Assembly (NCBI GenBank): GCA_027076245.1
Contig: JALTKC010000310.1
Coordinates: 1 to 16,644 of the forward strand
Source: Gammaproteobacteria bacterium
Lineage (GTDB): Bacteria; Pseudomonadota; Gammaproteobacteria; GRL18
Length of the DNA: 16,644 nt
Direction of reading: 5' to 3'
Shown: one piece after another, positions 7,757 through 14,735 of the stretch
How the letters are laid out: each line of letters opens with the position of its first letter
How positions within the stretch are numbered: position 1 is the first letter of the stretch
Translations under genes and position numbers: made by a program
The notes under the pieces: generated by a model
Databases searched by the model: none
Told to the model about the DNA's origin: nothing
Seen by the model: only the letters and a program-made list of their open reading frames with translations

Positions 7757-7851
7757 TCATACGGTAGTCCCGGATCACATTGACAGACAGTTGAGCAGAA
7801 TCTGTCAGGCAATCCGGGTATGATTACCCCCTGCAGAGATTATCTGCAGGG
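7757..7851 (-). promoter_or_regulatory. Structured intergenic RNA between sulfur globule-like and parA-like genes
   Basis: Two stem-loops fill this spacer. The first on the transcript is a perfect 9-bp stem, CCCTGCAGA/TCTGCAGGG (7829-7837 with 7843-7851), with a 5-nt loop. The second is a long interrupted stem: 7757-7761 with 7819-7823, 7769-7775 with 7812-7818 (CCCGGAT/ATCCGGG), and 7781-7787 with 7801-7807 (TGACAGA/TCTGTCA). No U-run follows either, so classical termination is not indicated. RNA stabilisation of the upstream message, or partial attenuation before parA, fits the position. Confidence 0.65.
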
Positions 7852-7871
7852 TCAGCATCTTATGATACCGA

Positions 7872-8330
7872 TTACTTGGCAGCAGGTGCCGAGTTTGCTG
7901 GCGCAGCAGGTGCTGGAGCAACGGCTGGACGCATATAAGGAGCTGGTCCATAGGGTCCATAGCCATAGCGTGGATAGTCATAGTTCATATAACGCTGATC
8001 ACCATAACCCTGAAAACGGTTATCCCAGTTGTTATAACCATTACCATAGCCACGACCTTCCAGGGAACCACGGGTATTACCACGACCACGACCACGGGCA
8101 CGGGATTTAATGGTTATTTCAAAGTCACCGTCCATATCGGCATCTCCGGAACCATCACCCCAACCACTGCCATAACCATTACCGTAGGCATTGTTATTCC
8201 AGTTATTATTACCATAACCGTTCCAGTTGGTATTGGAATTACCGTCATCCCACCATGCGCTGGCCTGTAAAGGTAAGATAATTGCACCGGCAAAGGCCGC
8301 TGCAGCCACTACTTTAGATAGACTCTTCAT
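7872..8330 (-). CDS. Sulfur globule protein-like secreted protein
   Basis: 152 residues. A clear Sec signal peptide (1-25) ends in ASA before WW. The mature part is rich in Trp, Asn, Gly and Tyr (WNGYGNNNWN), then GWGDGSGDADMDGDFEIT, an Arg/Gly stretch (RARGRGRG, 77-84), Tyr/Pro/Gly repeats (RYGYGPYGPAPY) and an Ala/Pro tail. This order of parts matches, from memory, the small sulfur globule coat proteins (Sgp) of Allochromatium and relatives, which envelop periplasmic sulfur inclusions. Start: the ATG at 8330 has GGAGAG just upstream; that sequence lies inside the longer reading frame from 8342, so the longer start is rejected. An unrelated Gly/Tyr-rich secreted protein cannot be excluded, and the sgpA/B/C subtype cannot be assigned. 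Confidence 0.75.
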   Translation of the reverse strand: MKSLSKVVAAAAFAGAIILPLQASAWWDDGNSNTNWNGYGNNNWNNNAYGNGYGSGWGDGSGDADMDGDFEITIKSRARGRGRGNTRGSLEGRGYGNGYNNWDNRFQGYGDQRYMNYDYPRYGYGPYGPAPYMRPAVAPAPAAPANSAPAAK

Positions 8331-8386
8331 AATACTCTCCATTTAATCAGAATTAAGTCCCGTATTTTCTTTTTTGCATTACTACC

Positions 8387-8432
8387 AAGACTAAAACAAA
8401 GATATCGGGACAGGTATCTTTTGGCTAGTCTT
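8387..8432 (-). terminator. Interrupted hairpin after the RND permease stop
   Basis: AAGACTA (8387-8393) pairs with TAGTCTT (8426-8432), and inside it AAAGATA (8398-8404) pairs with TATCTTT (8415-8421), leaving a 4/4 internal loop and a 10-nt loop. On the minus strand the structure starts at the last base of the permease stop codon. The bases after it are only mildly T-rich. A weak terminator or an mRNA 3'-end structure that separates pump expression from the sulfur globule-like gene is plausible. Confidence 0.5.
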
Positions 8433-11400
8433 TACTCTCCCCCACTCTTATTGTCCCCAAGATCGTCTTTTAACTGAATACCACGTCGACCTTTTTTCTT
8501 CACTGTTTTACGGGTGCTTCTGGTCTTTGTTTCCTCTGCTTTTTTACTTTCCGTTAGGGCTTTTTTACGTGCTGCAGATTTCTTCTTGACCGTTGCTTTT
8601 TTAACAGTTGATTTTTTAACTACGGCTTTTTTGGCTACAGCTTTTTTAGCTACAGATTTTTTAGTCACAGACGTTTTCTTAACAGCGTCTGGCTGTAACT
8701 CTGTTTCATCTGAAGATGGCTTTTGTTCAGATTCAGTTTCCTGCTTAGCTTCAGCCTTAGTTTCAATCTTTGCCGGTGCAGGTGCCGGATCAGGCTTAAC
8801 TTCCTTATCTTTACTTTCCGCCTCTGTATCAGCCTTTACAGCATTATCATCTTTAACTGCAGGTGATGTGGCCTTTTCAGTGCCTGAAGTCTCAGTCACA
8901 GGTGTCTTAGCTATACTTACAGAATCCGTTGTCGGCTTAACTGTCGGTTTAACGGCAGTAGTTGTTCCCGCAGAAGAACTGCCCGCAGGTGCCGCTTTCT
9001 TTTTACGCTTGAATATAAGTGTATAAACACCCTGTAGGCTCCACCATACAACCTGAACAACCGTCACGGTTATATTATATATATTAAATAACAGGGTACC
9101 TAAAATCGGCAGAATAGCTGAGGGCTTTTTATTTTTTGGCTTATTTATTGACTCAACGCAGATTGGGTAATCTGGATGGTCTTCAGTCATACTGTCACAG
9201 AATGCTGTTTTACCACTGAAACAACCCAATGGGATAACAACCAGGGTCAGAATTGTTGAAACAAAAACACCAAACATTAATGACACAGCCATACCCTGGA
9301 AAATCGGGTCAAATAATATAGCCGTAGAGCCGACAACCAGAGCCAGTGCTGTGATCACAATAGGTCTGGTCCGGGTAATACAGGCCATAATAATCGCTTC
9401 ACGAATGGCAACCCCGCGGGAGATTTCCTGACGGGAATAATCTACCAGCAGAATTGAGTTTCGTACAATAATACCGGCCAGGGCAATAAAACCTATCATG
9501 GATGTTGCAGTAAATTCCGCACCCATAATAGCATGGCCGGGGATAATGCCCACCAGAGTCAAAGGGATGGGCGAAATAATAACAGCAGGTAAGGTGAAAT
9601 TACCAAATTCCCAGACCACCAGCATATAAATCATAATAATAGCGGCACCAAAAGCCAGACCCATATCACGGAATGTTTCATAGGTTACGGTCCATTCACC
9701 ACCCCATTCAAAACCGGATTGTCTGTGCATTTCAGATGAGTCTGGTGGGCCTAACATGGTGCCAGTAATATGTTCTCCACGCGGACCGCGATTTTCTTCC
9801 AGAGACAGCATATCTTCAACTTCAAAAATACCGTATATTGGCGCGGCAAATTCACCGACCACCTCACCGGTAACATACTCAACATCCCGCAGATCTTTAT
9901 GGAAGATAATAGGTTCCTTATAACCTCTGGTAAACACACCCAGCTCTGCCAGAGGCACACTGCCACCTGTCATGGTAGGTACAGGCAGCTGACTTAGATT
10001 ATTAAAATTAGCCCGAATATCCAGAGGCACCTGTAATATAATCAGGGTAGGTTCCAGTATTGAGCCGTCTTTAATATCACCCAGCACATAACCGCCCATG
10101 GCCATTTCCAGGGTTTTGTTAATGGCATCTACACTGACACCGGTTCGGATGGCTTTTTCACGATTGACTTTAAAGTTCCATATCTCATAGGGTTTTTGAA
10201 TATAGTTATCCACATCATCAATAGTTTCCGCCTTCTCAAACAGATCCGTCAGCATCATGGCTACCGCATGTCGTTCGTGAGCGGTTGGCCCGTAAACTTC
10301 GGCTACCATGGACTGTAGCACTGGCGGGCCGGGCGGCATTTCAACTATCTGAATTTTAGGTGCGTCAAGCTTGCTGTAAACACCATCTTTAATTTTTTTA
10401 GCAATAAATTCTTTTAATATTTTTCTGGTTTCAATAGCAATTTCATGACTGCTTCGATCACGTTCGGTTTTATGCAGAAGCTGAACATTCAGATCAGCCT
10501 GCCAGGGCTGCTGACGTAGATAATAATGTCGTACCAGACCATTAAAATCATAAGGAGAAGCAGTTCCCACATAGGATTGTATTGCCGTTACTTCCGGTAT
10601 TGTTCTGACCTGTTCCGCCAGCTGTCGAGTCAGATTAGCTGTCGTAGGCAGCGCGGTTCCTTCAGGGAAATTAATAATGACATTAAAGACGCCCTTATTA
10701 TCCAGAGGCATCATTTTTACTTTAACCACTTTAAAGTAAAACAGGCTGCAGCAGAGAAAGAAAATAATAAACAGGGAAGCTAGAAAACCATATCCCAGCA
10801 GTTTATTATCGATCAAAGGGTTAAGTATTTTACGGTAAAATCCGTCCAGACGTCGAACCGTCTTGTGTTCCGCCTCTTCCATCTTGTGCAGATTAGACAT
10901 GGCAGGTCTAAAGCGCAAGGCCAGAAACGGTGTAAATACAAAGGCAGCAAATAAGGAATACATCATAGCGACTGAACCCAGTGCCGGAATAGGCGCCATA
11001 TAGGGCCCCATCATCCCCCGCACCATCCCCATGGGCAACAGAGCCGCAATAACTGTAAAGGTCGCCAGAATGGTAGGATTACCGACTTCACGAACGGCAT
11101 CGACTGAAGTTTGATCACTGATTTCACCATCCATTGCCCAGCGCCGGTACATATTTTCTACCACCACAATGGCATCATCAACCAGAATACCAATGGAAAA
11201 GATCAGGGCAAACAGACTGACCCGGTCAATGGTAAAGCCCATTATCAGGGCAAAGAAGGTAGTAACCAGAATAACATTAGGAATAACAATAAAGCAGACC
11301 AGTGCCGCTCGCCAGTTCAGGAACCAGAAAATTAATATTGAAACGGCAATGGTCACCAGTACCAGTTTAAACATTAACTCATTAACTTTATCCTGTGCCG

Positions 11401-12445
11401 ATTCCCCGTAATTTCGGGTCACTGCGACTTCTACATTGCTTGGGATTAAACGCCCTTTCATGGACTCAACTCTGTCCAGAACTTTATTAACTACGCTGAC
11501 CCCATTGGTACCTGTTTTTTTGGCTATAGCGAGAGTGACCGCAGGTGCACCATTGGCCGTTTTCTCTGCTTCTGTTGCCGGTCCGGTAAAATAATTGACC
11601 AGTTTGTGGGCTTCACCGGGACCATGAATGACATCAGCAATATCGCGAATATAAACCGGGTTGCCATTGTGCATGGCCACCACCAGCCGTTCAACATCCT
11701 CTGCATTGGTTAAAAAGGAACCGGTATTCAGATTAAAACTGCTTTCACCCGATTCAATGGTACCGACGGTTTGTTCGCTATTAGCCGTTGCTACTGTATT
11801 GGCTATCTGCTGTAAAGTAATACCATAACCCGCCAGACGTTCGGGTTTAACTTCTATACGCAGACGTTCGCTGCGTCCACTGATCACAAAACTCTTACTG
11901 GTTTCAGGAATTTCCTGCAACTCCTGCATAACATCCAGCGCAATCAGGTGCAGGGCCGCATCATCCAGACTGTCAGACCAGAGTGTCAGGGATACGATAG
12001 GGACATCGTCCACACCTTTGGGTTTTACCAGAGGCGGTGATACGCCCGGGGGAATTAAATCTTTATTGGATTCCAGTTTGTCGTACAGTTTGACCAGTGA
12101 CGGACCTAACTCCTCACCCACCTCAAATTGCACAGTAACCATGGTCTGTCCCCGTTGAGAGGCAGAGTAAACATGATCGACGCCTGGAATTTCACTCATA
12201 ATACGTTCCAGGGGCTCAGCCGCCAGGGAAGCAACCTGTTCCACAGAGGCGCCAGGATAACTGACAAAAATATCCACCATGGGAACCGATATCTGAGGGT
12301 CTTCCTGCCTGGGTGTTAAAATGAAGCCGGCCAGACCAATTGCAAAAGTCGCAATAAGAAGCAGCAGAGTTAATGGCGAATGCATAAAGGTTCTTGCCAG
12401 AGTACCGGCAAGCCCTAAACTGTGTTTATTTTTTGTATTATCCAT
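8432..12445 (-). CDS. RND efflux permease with long Lys/Ala-rich C-terminal tail
   Basis: 1337 residues; RND permeases of this type are usually about 1030-1080. The core (1-1073) has TM1 at 24-44, the large periplasmic loops and the TM4 signature GILVDDAIVVVENMYRR (419-435) with proton-relay acids D423 and D424. Where AcrB has Lys940, TM10 has an arginine (VRNSILLVDY, near R995); the RTRP arginine of TM11 is kept. Such pumps export small molecules by proton antiport from the inner membrane. After TM12 comes a Cys-containing loop, another hydrophobic stretch (1110-1145), then about 190 polar residues ending in a Lys/Ala pentad repeat and a basic end. No frameshift is seen: the tail stays in frame with the core. 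The ATG has a poor ribosome-binding site. The adaptor gene lies 123 bp upstream. Substrate is unknown; no outer-membrane channel gene is present. Confidence 0.92.
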   Translation of the reverse strand: MDNTKNKHSLGLAGTLARTFMHSPLTLLLLIATFAIGLAGFILTPRQEDPQISVPMVDIFVSYPGASVEQVASLAAEPLERIMSEIPGVDHVYSASQRGQTMVTVQFEVGEELGPSLVKLYDKLESNKDLIPPGVSPPLVKPKGVDDVPIVSLTLWSDSLDDAALHLIALDVMQELQEIPETSKSFVISGRSERLRIEVKPERLAGYGITLQQIANTVATANSEQTVGTIESGESSFNLNTGSFLTNAEDVERLVVAMHNGNPVYIRDIADVIHGPGEAHKLVNYFTGPATEAEKTANGAPAVTLAIAKKTGTNGVSVVNKVLDRVESMKGRLIPSNVEVAVTRNYGESAQDKVNELMFKLVLVTIAVSILIFWFLNWRAALVCFIVIPNVILVTTFFALIMGFTIDRVSLFALIFSIGILVDDAIVVVENMYRRWAMDGEISDQTSVDAVREVGNPTILATFTVIAALLPMGMVRGMMGPYMAPIPALGSVAMMYSLFAAFVFTPFLALRFRPAMSNLHKMEEAEHKTVRRLDGFYRKILNPLIDNKLLGYGFLASLFIIFFLCCSLFYFKVVKVKMMPLDNKGVFNVIINFPEGTALPTTANLTRQLAEQVRTIPEVTAIQSYVGTASPYDFNGLVRHYYLRQQPWQADLNVQLLHKTERDRSSHEIAIETRKILKEFIAKKIKDGVYSKLDAPKIQIVEMPPGPPVLQSMVAEVYGPTAHERHAVAMMLTDLFEKAETIDDVDNYIQKPYEIWNFKVNREKAIRTGVSVDAINKTLEMAMGGYVLGDIKDGSILEPTLIILQVPLDIRANFNNLSQLPVPTMTGGSVPLAELGVFTRGYKEPIIFHKDLRDVEYVTGEVVGEFAAPIYGIFEVEDMLSLEENRGPRGEHITGTMLGPPDSSEMHRQSGFEWGGEWTVTYETFRDMGLAFGAAIIMIYMLVVWEFGNFTLPAVIISPIPLTLVGIIPGHAIMGAEFTATSMIGFIALAGIIVRNSILLVDYSRQEISRGVAIREAIIMACITRTRPIVITALALVVGSTAILFDPIFQGMAVSLMFGVFVSTILTLVVIPLGCFSGKTAFCDSMTEDHPDYPICVESINKPKNKKPSAILPILGTLLFNIYNITVTVVQVVWWSLQGVYTLIFKRKKKAAPAGSSSAGTTTAVKPTVKPTTDSVSIAKTPVTETSGTEKATSPAVKDDNAVKADTEAESKDKEVKPDPAPAPAKIETKAEAKQETESEQKPSSDETELQPDAVKKTSVTKKSVAKKAVAKKAVVKKSTVKKATVKKKSAARKKALTESKKAEETKTRSTRKTVKKKGRRGIQLKDDLGDNKSGGE
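8582..8671 (-). repeat. 15-bp periodic repeat encoding Lys-Lys pentads
   Basis: Six consecutive five-residue units of the form (S/A)(V/T)(T/A/V)KK cover residues 1259-1288 of the permease. The underlying DNA is a degenerate 15-bp tandem repeat, visible on the plus strand as repeated ttttttagctaca-like blocks. The composition resembles histone H1 tails and bacterial AlgP-like Lys/Ala repeats, known DNA-binding sequences. The units differ at several positions, so the repeat is not freshly amplified. Confidence 0.8.
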
Positions 12446-12528
12446 TGTAATTAAATGTGCTCATGCTTAATTTGTTATAACTCAAACGGAGCGAATAAAT
12501 TGCTTAATGCCTTTGGTTAATCCTGTCC

Positions 12529-12568
12529 GGTTTCTCCCGAAACCTGGCTTCGCCCCGCTGCGACAGCG
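12529..12568 (-). other. Two small hairpins in the adaptor-permease spacer
   Basis: On the transcript, CGCTG/CAGCG (12556-12568) forms a 5-bp stem with a 3-nt loop right after the adaptor stop. GGTTTC/GAAACC (12529-12544) follows, a 6-bp stem closed by a GGGA tetraloop on the minus strand. Neither has a U-run, so read-through into the permease is expected. They may modulate mRNA processing or the ratio of adaptor to pump. Confidence 0.4.
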
Positions 12569-13705
12569 TTATTTTATCGGTGTACCGGGTTTCCAGTTCA
12601 TCGGAGGATGATCAATAATCCGATCACCCGGCTTCAGACCGGAAAGAACGGTAAATGACTTGCCGCCATTCACTTTCTTACCCAGACGCACCACATGCAG
12701 TTCTGCTTCATTTTTATCGTTCATGACCAGTACACTGGGCAGACTGCCCATATGTTTAAGAATACTGGTCTTGGGAATAATAATAGAGGTGGATGGCTTG
12801 GAATTTTTGACTGGTATAGAAACTTCTGCGTACATACCCGGTACCCCACGGGTACCAATAGGCAGATCGAACTTAACTGTAACCGTATGTTTGCTCTTGT
12901 CCGCCAGAGGATAAATCTGGGCCACTTTGGCTGGGATCATAACGCCGCTGACATCCAGGTAAGCTTTTACCGTATCACCGACTTTGATATAAGGAATTAA
13001 GCGCACAGGCACTTCAGTCTGAATACGGATATAGTCCATATTAGCAAAAGAAATCATGGGCATACCCGGCTGTACCGTGTCTCCAACTTCGACCATTTTC
13101 TTAATAATTGTACCGTCAAAAGGCGCAATGGAACGGGTATCCCTTAAGGCTGCATCAATCTGATTAATGGCCTCACGCGCGCTTCTGACCTGAGACTGAG
13201 CCTGATTAACTGAGGCGCCTGAGTTATACAGATCAGCCCGGCGTTGTACATCAGAATCACCATAACCCAGAGTATCCCCTATCTGTTTGGTAAACATCTG
13301 ATCAAAAATACCCGGCATACCCATGCCCGGCATCTGGGTGGGGTTTTCTGAACGTGGGGACCAGAGTTCCCGGTTATACTGTACCTGGGCATTCTGCAGA
13401 GCGGCAACGGCCTGATCGTATTGAGCAACAGCAGCCTTGCGTTTGGCCAGCAGATTTTCATCGCTGATAGTGACCAGTAAGGTACCTGCGGTAAAAGTGT
13501 CTCCTTCATCACCGGCAATGTATTCGACCCGACCCGGCATTTGTGCAGACAGTGTCACCTCTTTATAAGGCACTACACTGCCGCCCAGATATACATGCTC
13601 TATATCCTTATAGGAACCCACTTCTATAATTTCGCTGGATAACGCCTCCCCGCCTACCAGTAAACCAATACTTAAAACAAATATGCCGCTAAAGCGCCTC
13701 AACAT
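12569..13705 (-). CDS. RND periplasmic adaptor (membrane fusion protein, HlyD-like)
   Basis: 378 residues. A signal peptide covers about 1-23. The first lipoyl half is at about 45-82 (VTLSAQMPGRVEYI, GDTFTAGTLLVTI); an alpha-hairpin spans about 83-188; the second lipoyl half is at about 190-225 (RSIAPFDGTI, GDTVQPGMPMISF); beta-barrel and membrane-proximal domains follow to the end (VLSGLKPGDRII). Adaptors of this family bridge an RND permease and an outer-membrane channel. The hairpin is interrupted at about 118-155 by a Met/Pro/Gly-rich insert (PTQMPGMGMPGIFDQMF), which is odd. No Cys at the cleavage site, so it is not a lipoprotein. The permease gene follows in the same direction, and the pair should form one pump. 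AAGG lies nine bases before the ATG. Confidence 0.9.
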   Translation of the reverse strand: MLRRFSGIFVLSIGLLVGGEALSSEIIEVGSYKDIEHVYLGGSVVPYKEVTLSAQMPGRVEYIAGDEGDTFTAGTLLVTISDENLLAKRKAAVAQYDQAVAALQNAQVQYNRELWSPRSENPTQMPGMGMPGIFDQMFTKQIGDTLGYGDSDVQRRADLYNSGASVNQAQSQVRSAREAINQIDAALRDTRSIAPFDGTIIKKMVEVGDTVQPGMPMISFANMDYIRIQTEVPVRLIPYIKVGDTVKAYLDVSGVMIPAKVAQIYPLADKSKHTVTVKFDLPIGTRGVPGMYAEVSIPVKNSKPSTSIIIPKTSILKHMGSLPSVLVMNDKNEAELHVVRLGKKVNGGKSFTVLSGLKPGDRIIDHPPMNWKPGTPIK

Positions 13706-13734
13706 TACTTATTACCTTTTATTATATGATCTGG

Positions 13735-13765
13735 TTTATATTCAATAGCTGTTATAAGTAACAGC
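13735..13765 (-). promoter_or_regulatory. Possible adaptor-permease promoter with overlapping dyad
   Basis: On the minus strand TATAAA (13740-13735) is a fair -10. The perfect dyad GCTGTTA-TAAG-TAACAGC (13748-13765) lies where the -35 would be, at a 17-18 bp spacing. The -35 itself is weak (CTGTTA), as is common for activated or repressed promoters. A regulator of the pump could bind the dyad. A perfect TATAAT at 13726-13721 is too close to the ATG to leave room for the ribosome-binding site. Confidence 0.4.
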
Positions 13766-14192
13766 AATACCCTGAATTTAGAATTGATTCTGACTTTTTA
13801 TCCGCTTTCTAAATTAATTCATTAACTTTCAAGTTTATATATCTGATAAAAATATGTATTAGTTAGATAATATACGAATAATATCTAAAATATACCTGTA
13901 TTACATCATTTTTTATTTATCAGGAGTATAAACAATACTAAAACCACTAAATTTATTATTTTTTTTATCTTTTTACAAGAAAGAGAACTAACATAATTAT
14001 GCACTTACTGCTTTCTCAGCTAATAATTTTTAACTGTGAACTAAAGTAATAGTGAACCTGTTTTTTATTATTTAATCAGCGGTACTTTTGGAAATTAGAT
14101 AATTAAAATCATCAAATATAAGGATATTCTAATTATAATTTTTATTCTTCCTCTTAGTTAGAATATTAATCATTTCTAATAATAGACTCTAT

Positions 14193-14206
14193 TAGGGAAT
14201 ACCCTA
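14193..14206. promoter_or_regulatory. Dyad TAGGG-AATA-CCCTA, possible operator
   Basis: A perfect 14-bp dyad with 5-bp arms and a 4-bp centre lies 91 bp before the tautomerase start. It is the only GC-containing palindrome in a long AT-rich stretch, so a protein site is plausible. No regulator family is recognised from it. Confidence 0.3.
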
Positions 14207-14296
14207 GATTTAATATTTACCCGTATCTGGATTTTTCTTCTGCAGAATGATATTTTGCCTGCTATTGCTATTATCCTAAATAAAGGAGATAAAACC

Positions 14297-14641
14297 ATGC
14301 CCTGCCTGATACTGAATACCAGTCAAGTTCTGGAGGAACAACAGAAAAGTAATGTCTGTCTGGCAGTATCTGCCAAAACAGCAGAAATTTTGAGTAAACC
14401 GGAAAGCTATGTAATGGTGCTGATTAACGATCAGCAGAACATGAGTTTTGCCGGCAGCACAGAACCCTCTGCTTATATTGAGCTAAAGAGTCTCGGCCTG
14501 CCGGACAATCAGACCGCCGAACTGTCCCGGCAATTATGTGAACATATTGCTGATTTGATCAATGTACCGCAAAACCGTATTTATATTGAGTTCAGCAGTC
14601 CTGAACGCCACATGTGGGGCTGGGATGGCCGCACTTTCTAG
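14297..14641 (+). CDS. MIF/tautomerase superfamily protein
   Basis: 114 residues, the normal length of the macrophage migration inhibitory factor family. Pro follows the initiator Met (MPCLILNTS) and would be the catalytic N-terminal proline after Met removal. Lys34 (SKPESYVMVLIND) matches the active-site lysine of MIF, and the end (NRIYIEFSS, WGWDGRTF) matches the family's final strand and its Gly-Trp-x-x-(S/R)TF end. Members are homotrimers with phenylpyruvate or dopachrome tautomerase activity; bacterial substrates are poorly known. Start: AAAGGAGAT sits seven bases before the ATG at 14297. The longer frame from 14255 would bury the proline and is rejected. It lies 94 bp before proS on the same strand. 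Confidence 0.9.
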   Translation: MPCLILNTSQVLEEQQKSNVCLAVSAKTAEILSKPESYVMVLINDQQNMSFAGSTEPSAYIELKSLGLPDNQTAELSRQLCEHIADLINVPQNRIYIEFSSPERHMWGWDGRTF

Positions 14642-14675
14642 TGTTCTGACAGTTTTAGTGTCCTGAGCGTTTTAA
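14642..14675 (+). repeat. Two tandem 17-bp direct repeats before proS
   Basis: TGTTCTGACAGTTTTAG (14642-14658) is followed at once by TGTCCTGAGCGTTTTAA (14659-14675), identical at 13 of 17 bases. The pair starts right after the tautomerase stop. It may be a chance duplication or paired sites for a regulator of proS. Confidence 0.5.
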
Positions 14676-14698
14676 ATACGTTAAAATAGCGCCTTTCT

Positions 14699-14704
14699 TA
14701 TACT
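14699..14704 (+). promoter_or_regulatory. Possible -10 box for proS
   Basis: TATACT matches five of six bases of the -10 consensus and would give a leader of about 25 nt. No good -35 lies 16-18 bp upstream; TACGTT is the best there. TAAAAT at 14682-14687 is an alternative. Confidence 0.3.
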
Positions 14705-14735
14705 AACCTTAACAACATCCTGAAGAAGTTTATTA

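Larger units (their letters stand above)
13706..14296. other. AT-rich divergent intergenic region
   Basis: About 590 bp with no supportable gene, between the divergent adaptor and tautomerase genes. It is extremely AT-rich. It holds the dyads at 13748-13765 and 14193-14206 (listed separately), an imperfect 26-bp dyad at 13863-13888, and a perfect 9-bp inverted repeat ATATTCTAA/TTAGAATAT (14124-14132 with 14158-14166). TTAGATAAT- or TTTCTAA-like words recur through it. Promoters for both flanking genes must lie here. The bases just before the tautomerase extend its frame upstream to 14255, but lack a ribosome-binding site. Confidence 0.6.

Noticed and set aside
8331..8342. Longer start of the sulfur globule-like gene at 8342
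   Set aside because: The first codons contain the GGAGAG that serves as ribosome-binding site for the ATG at 8330, and the signal peptide reads normally from there.
8582..8671. CRISPR-like array
   Set aside because: The 15-bp periodicity has no spacers and is explained by coding of Lys-Lys pentads in frame with the permease.
8514..9026. Plus-strand open frame of 170 codons
   Set aside because: It is the antisense image of the repetitive permease tail, with hydrophobic Phe/Leu-rich sequence arising from Lys codons and no ribosome-binding site.
12443..12469. Eight-codon upstream frame overlapping the permease start
   Set aside because: ATG and stop are present, but there is no ribosome-binding site and such short frames are expected by chance in AT-rich leaders.
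14255..14296. Upstream start of the tautomerase gene
   Set aside because: It lacks a ribosome-binding site and would move the catalytic proline away from the N-terminus; AAAGGAGAT points to 14297.
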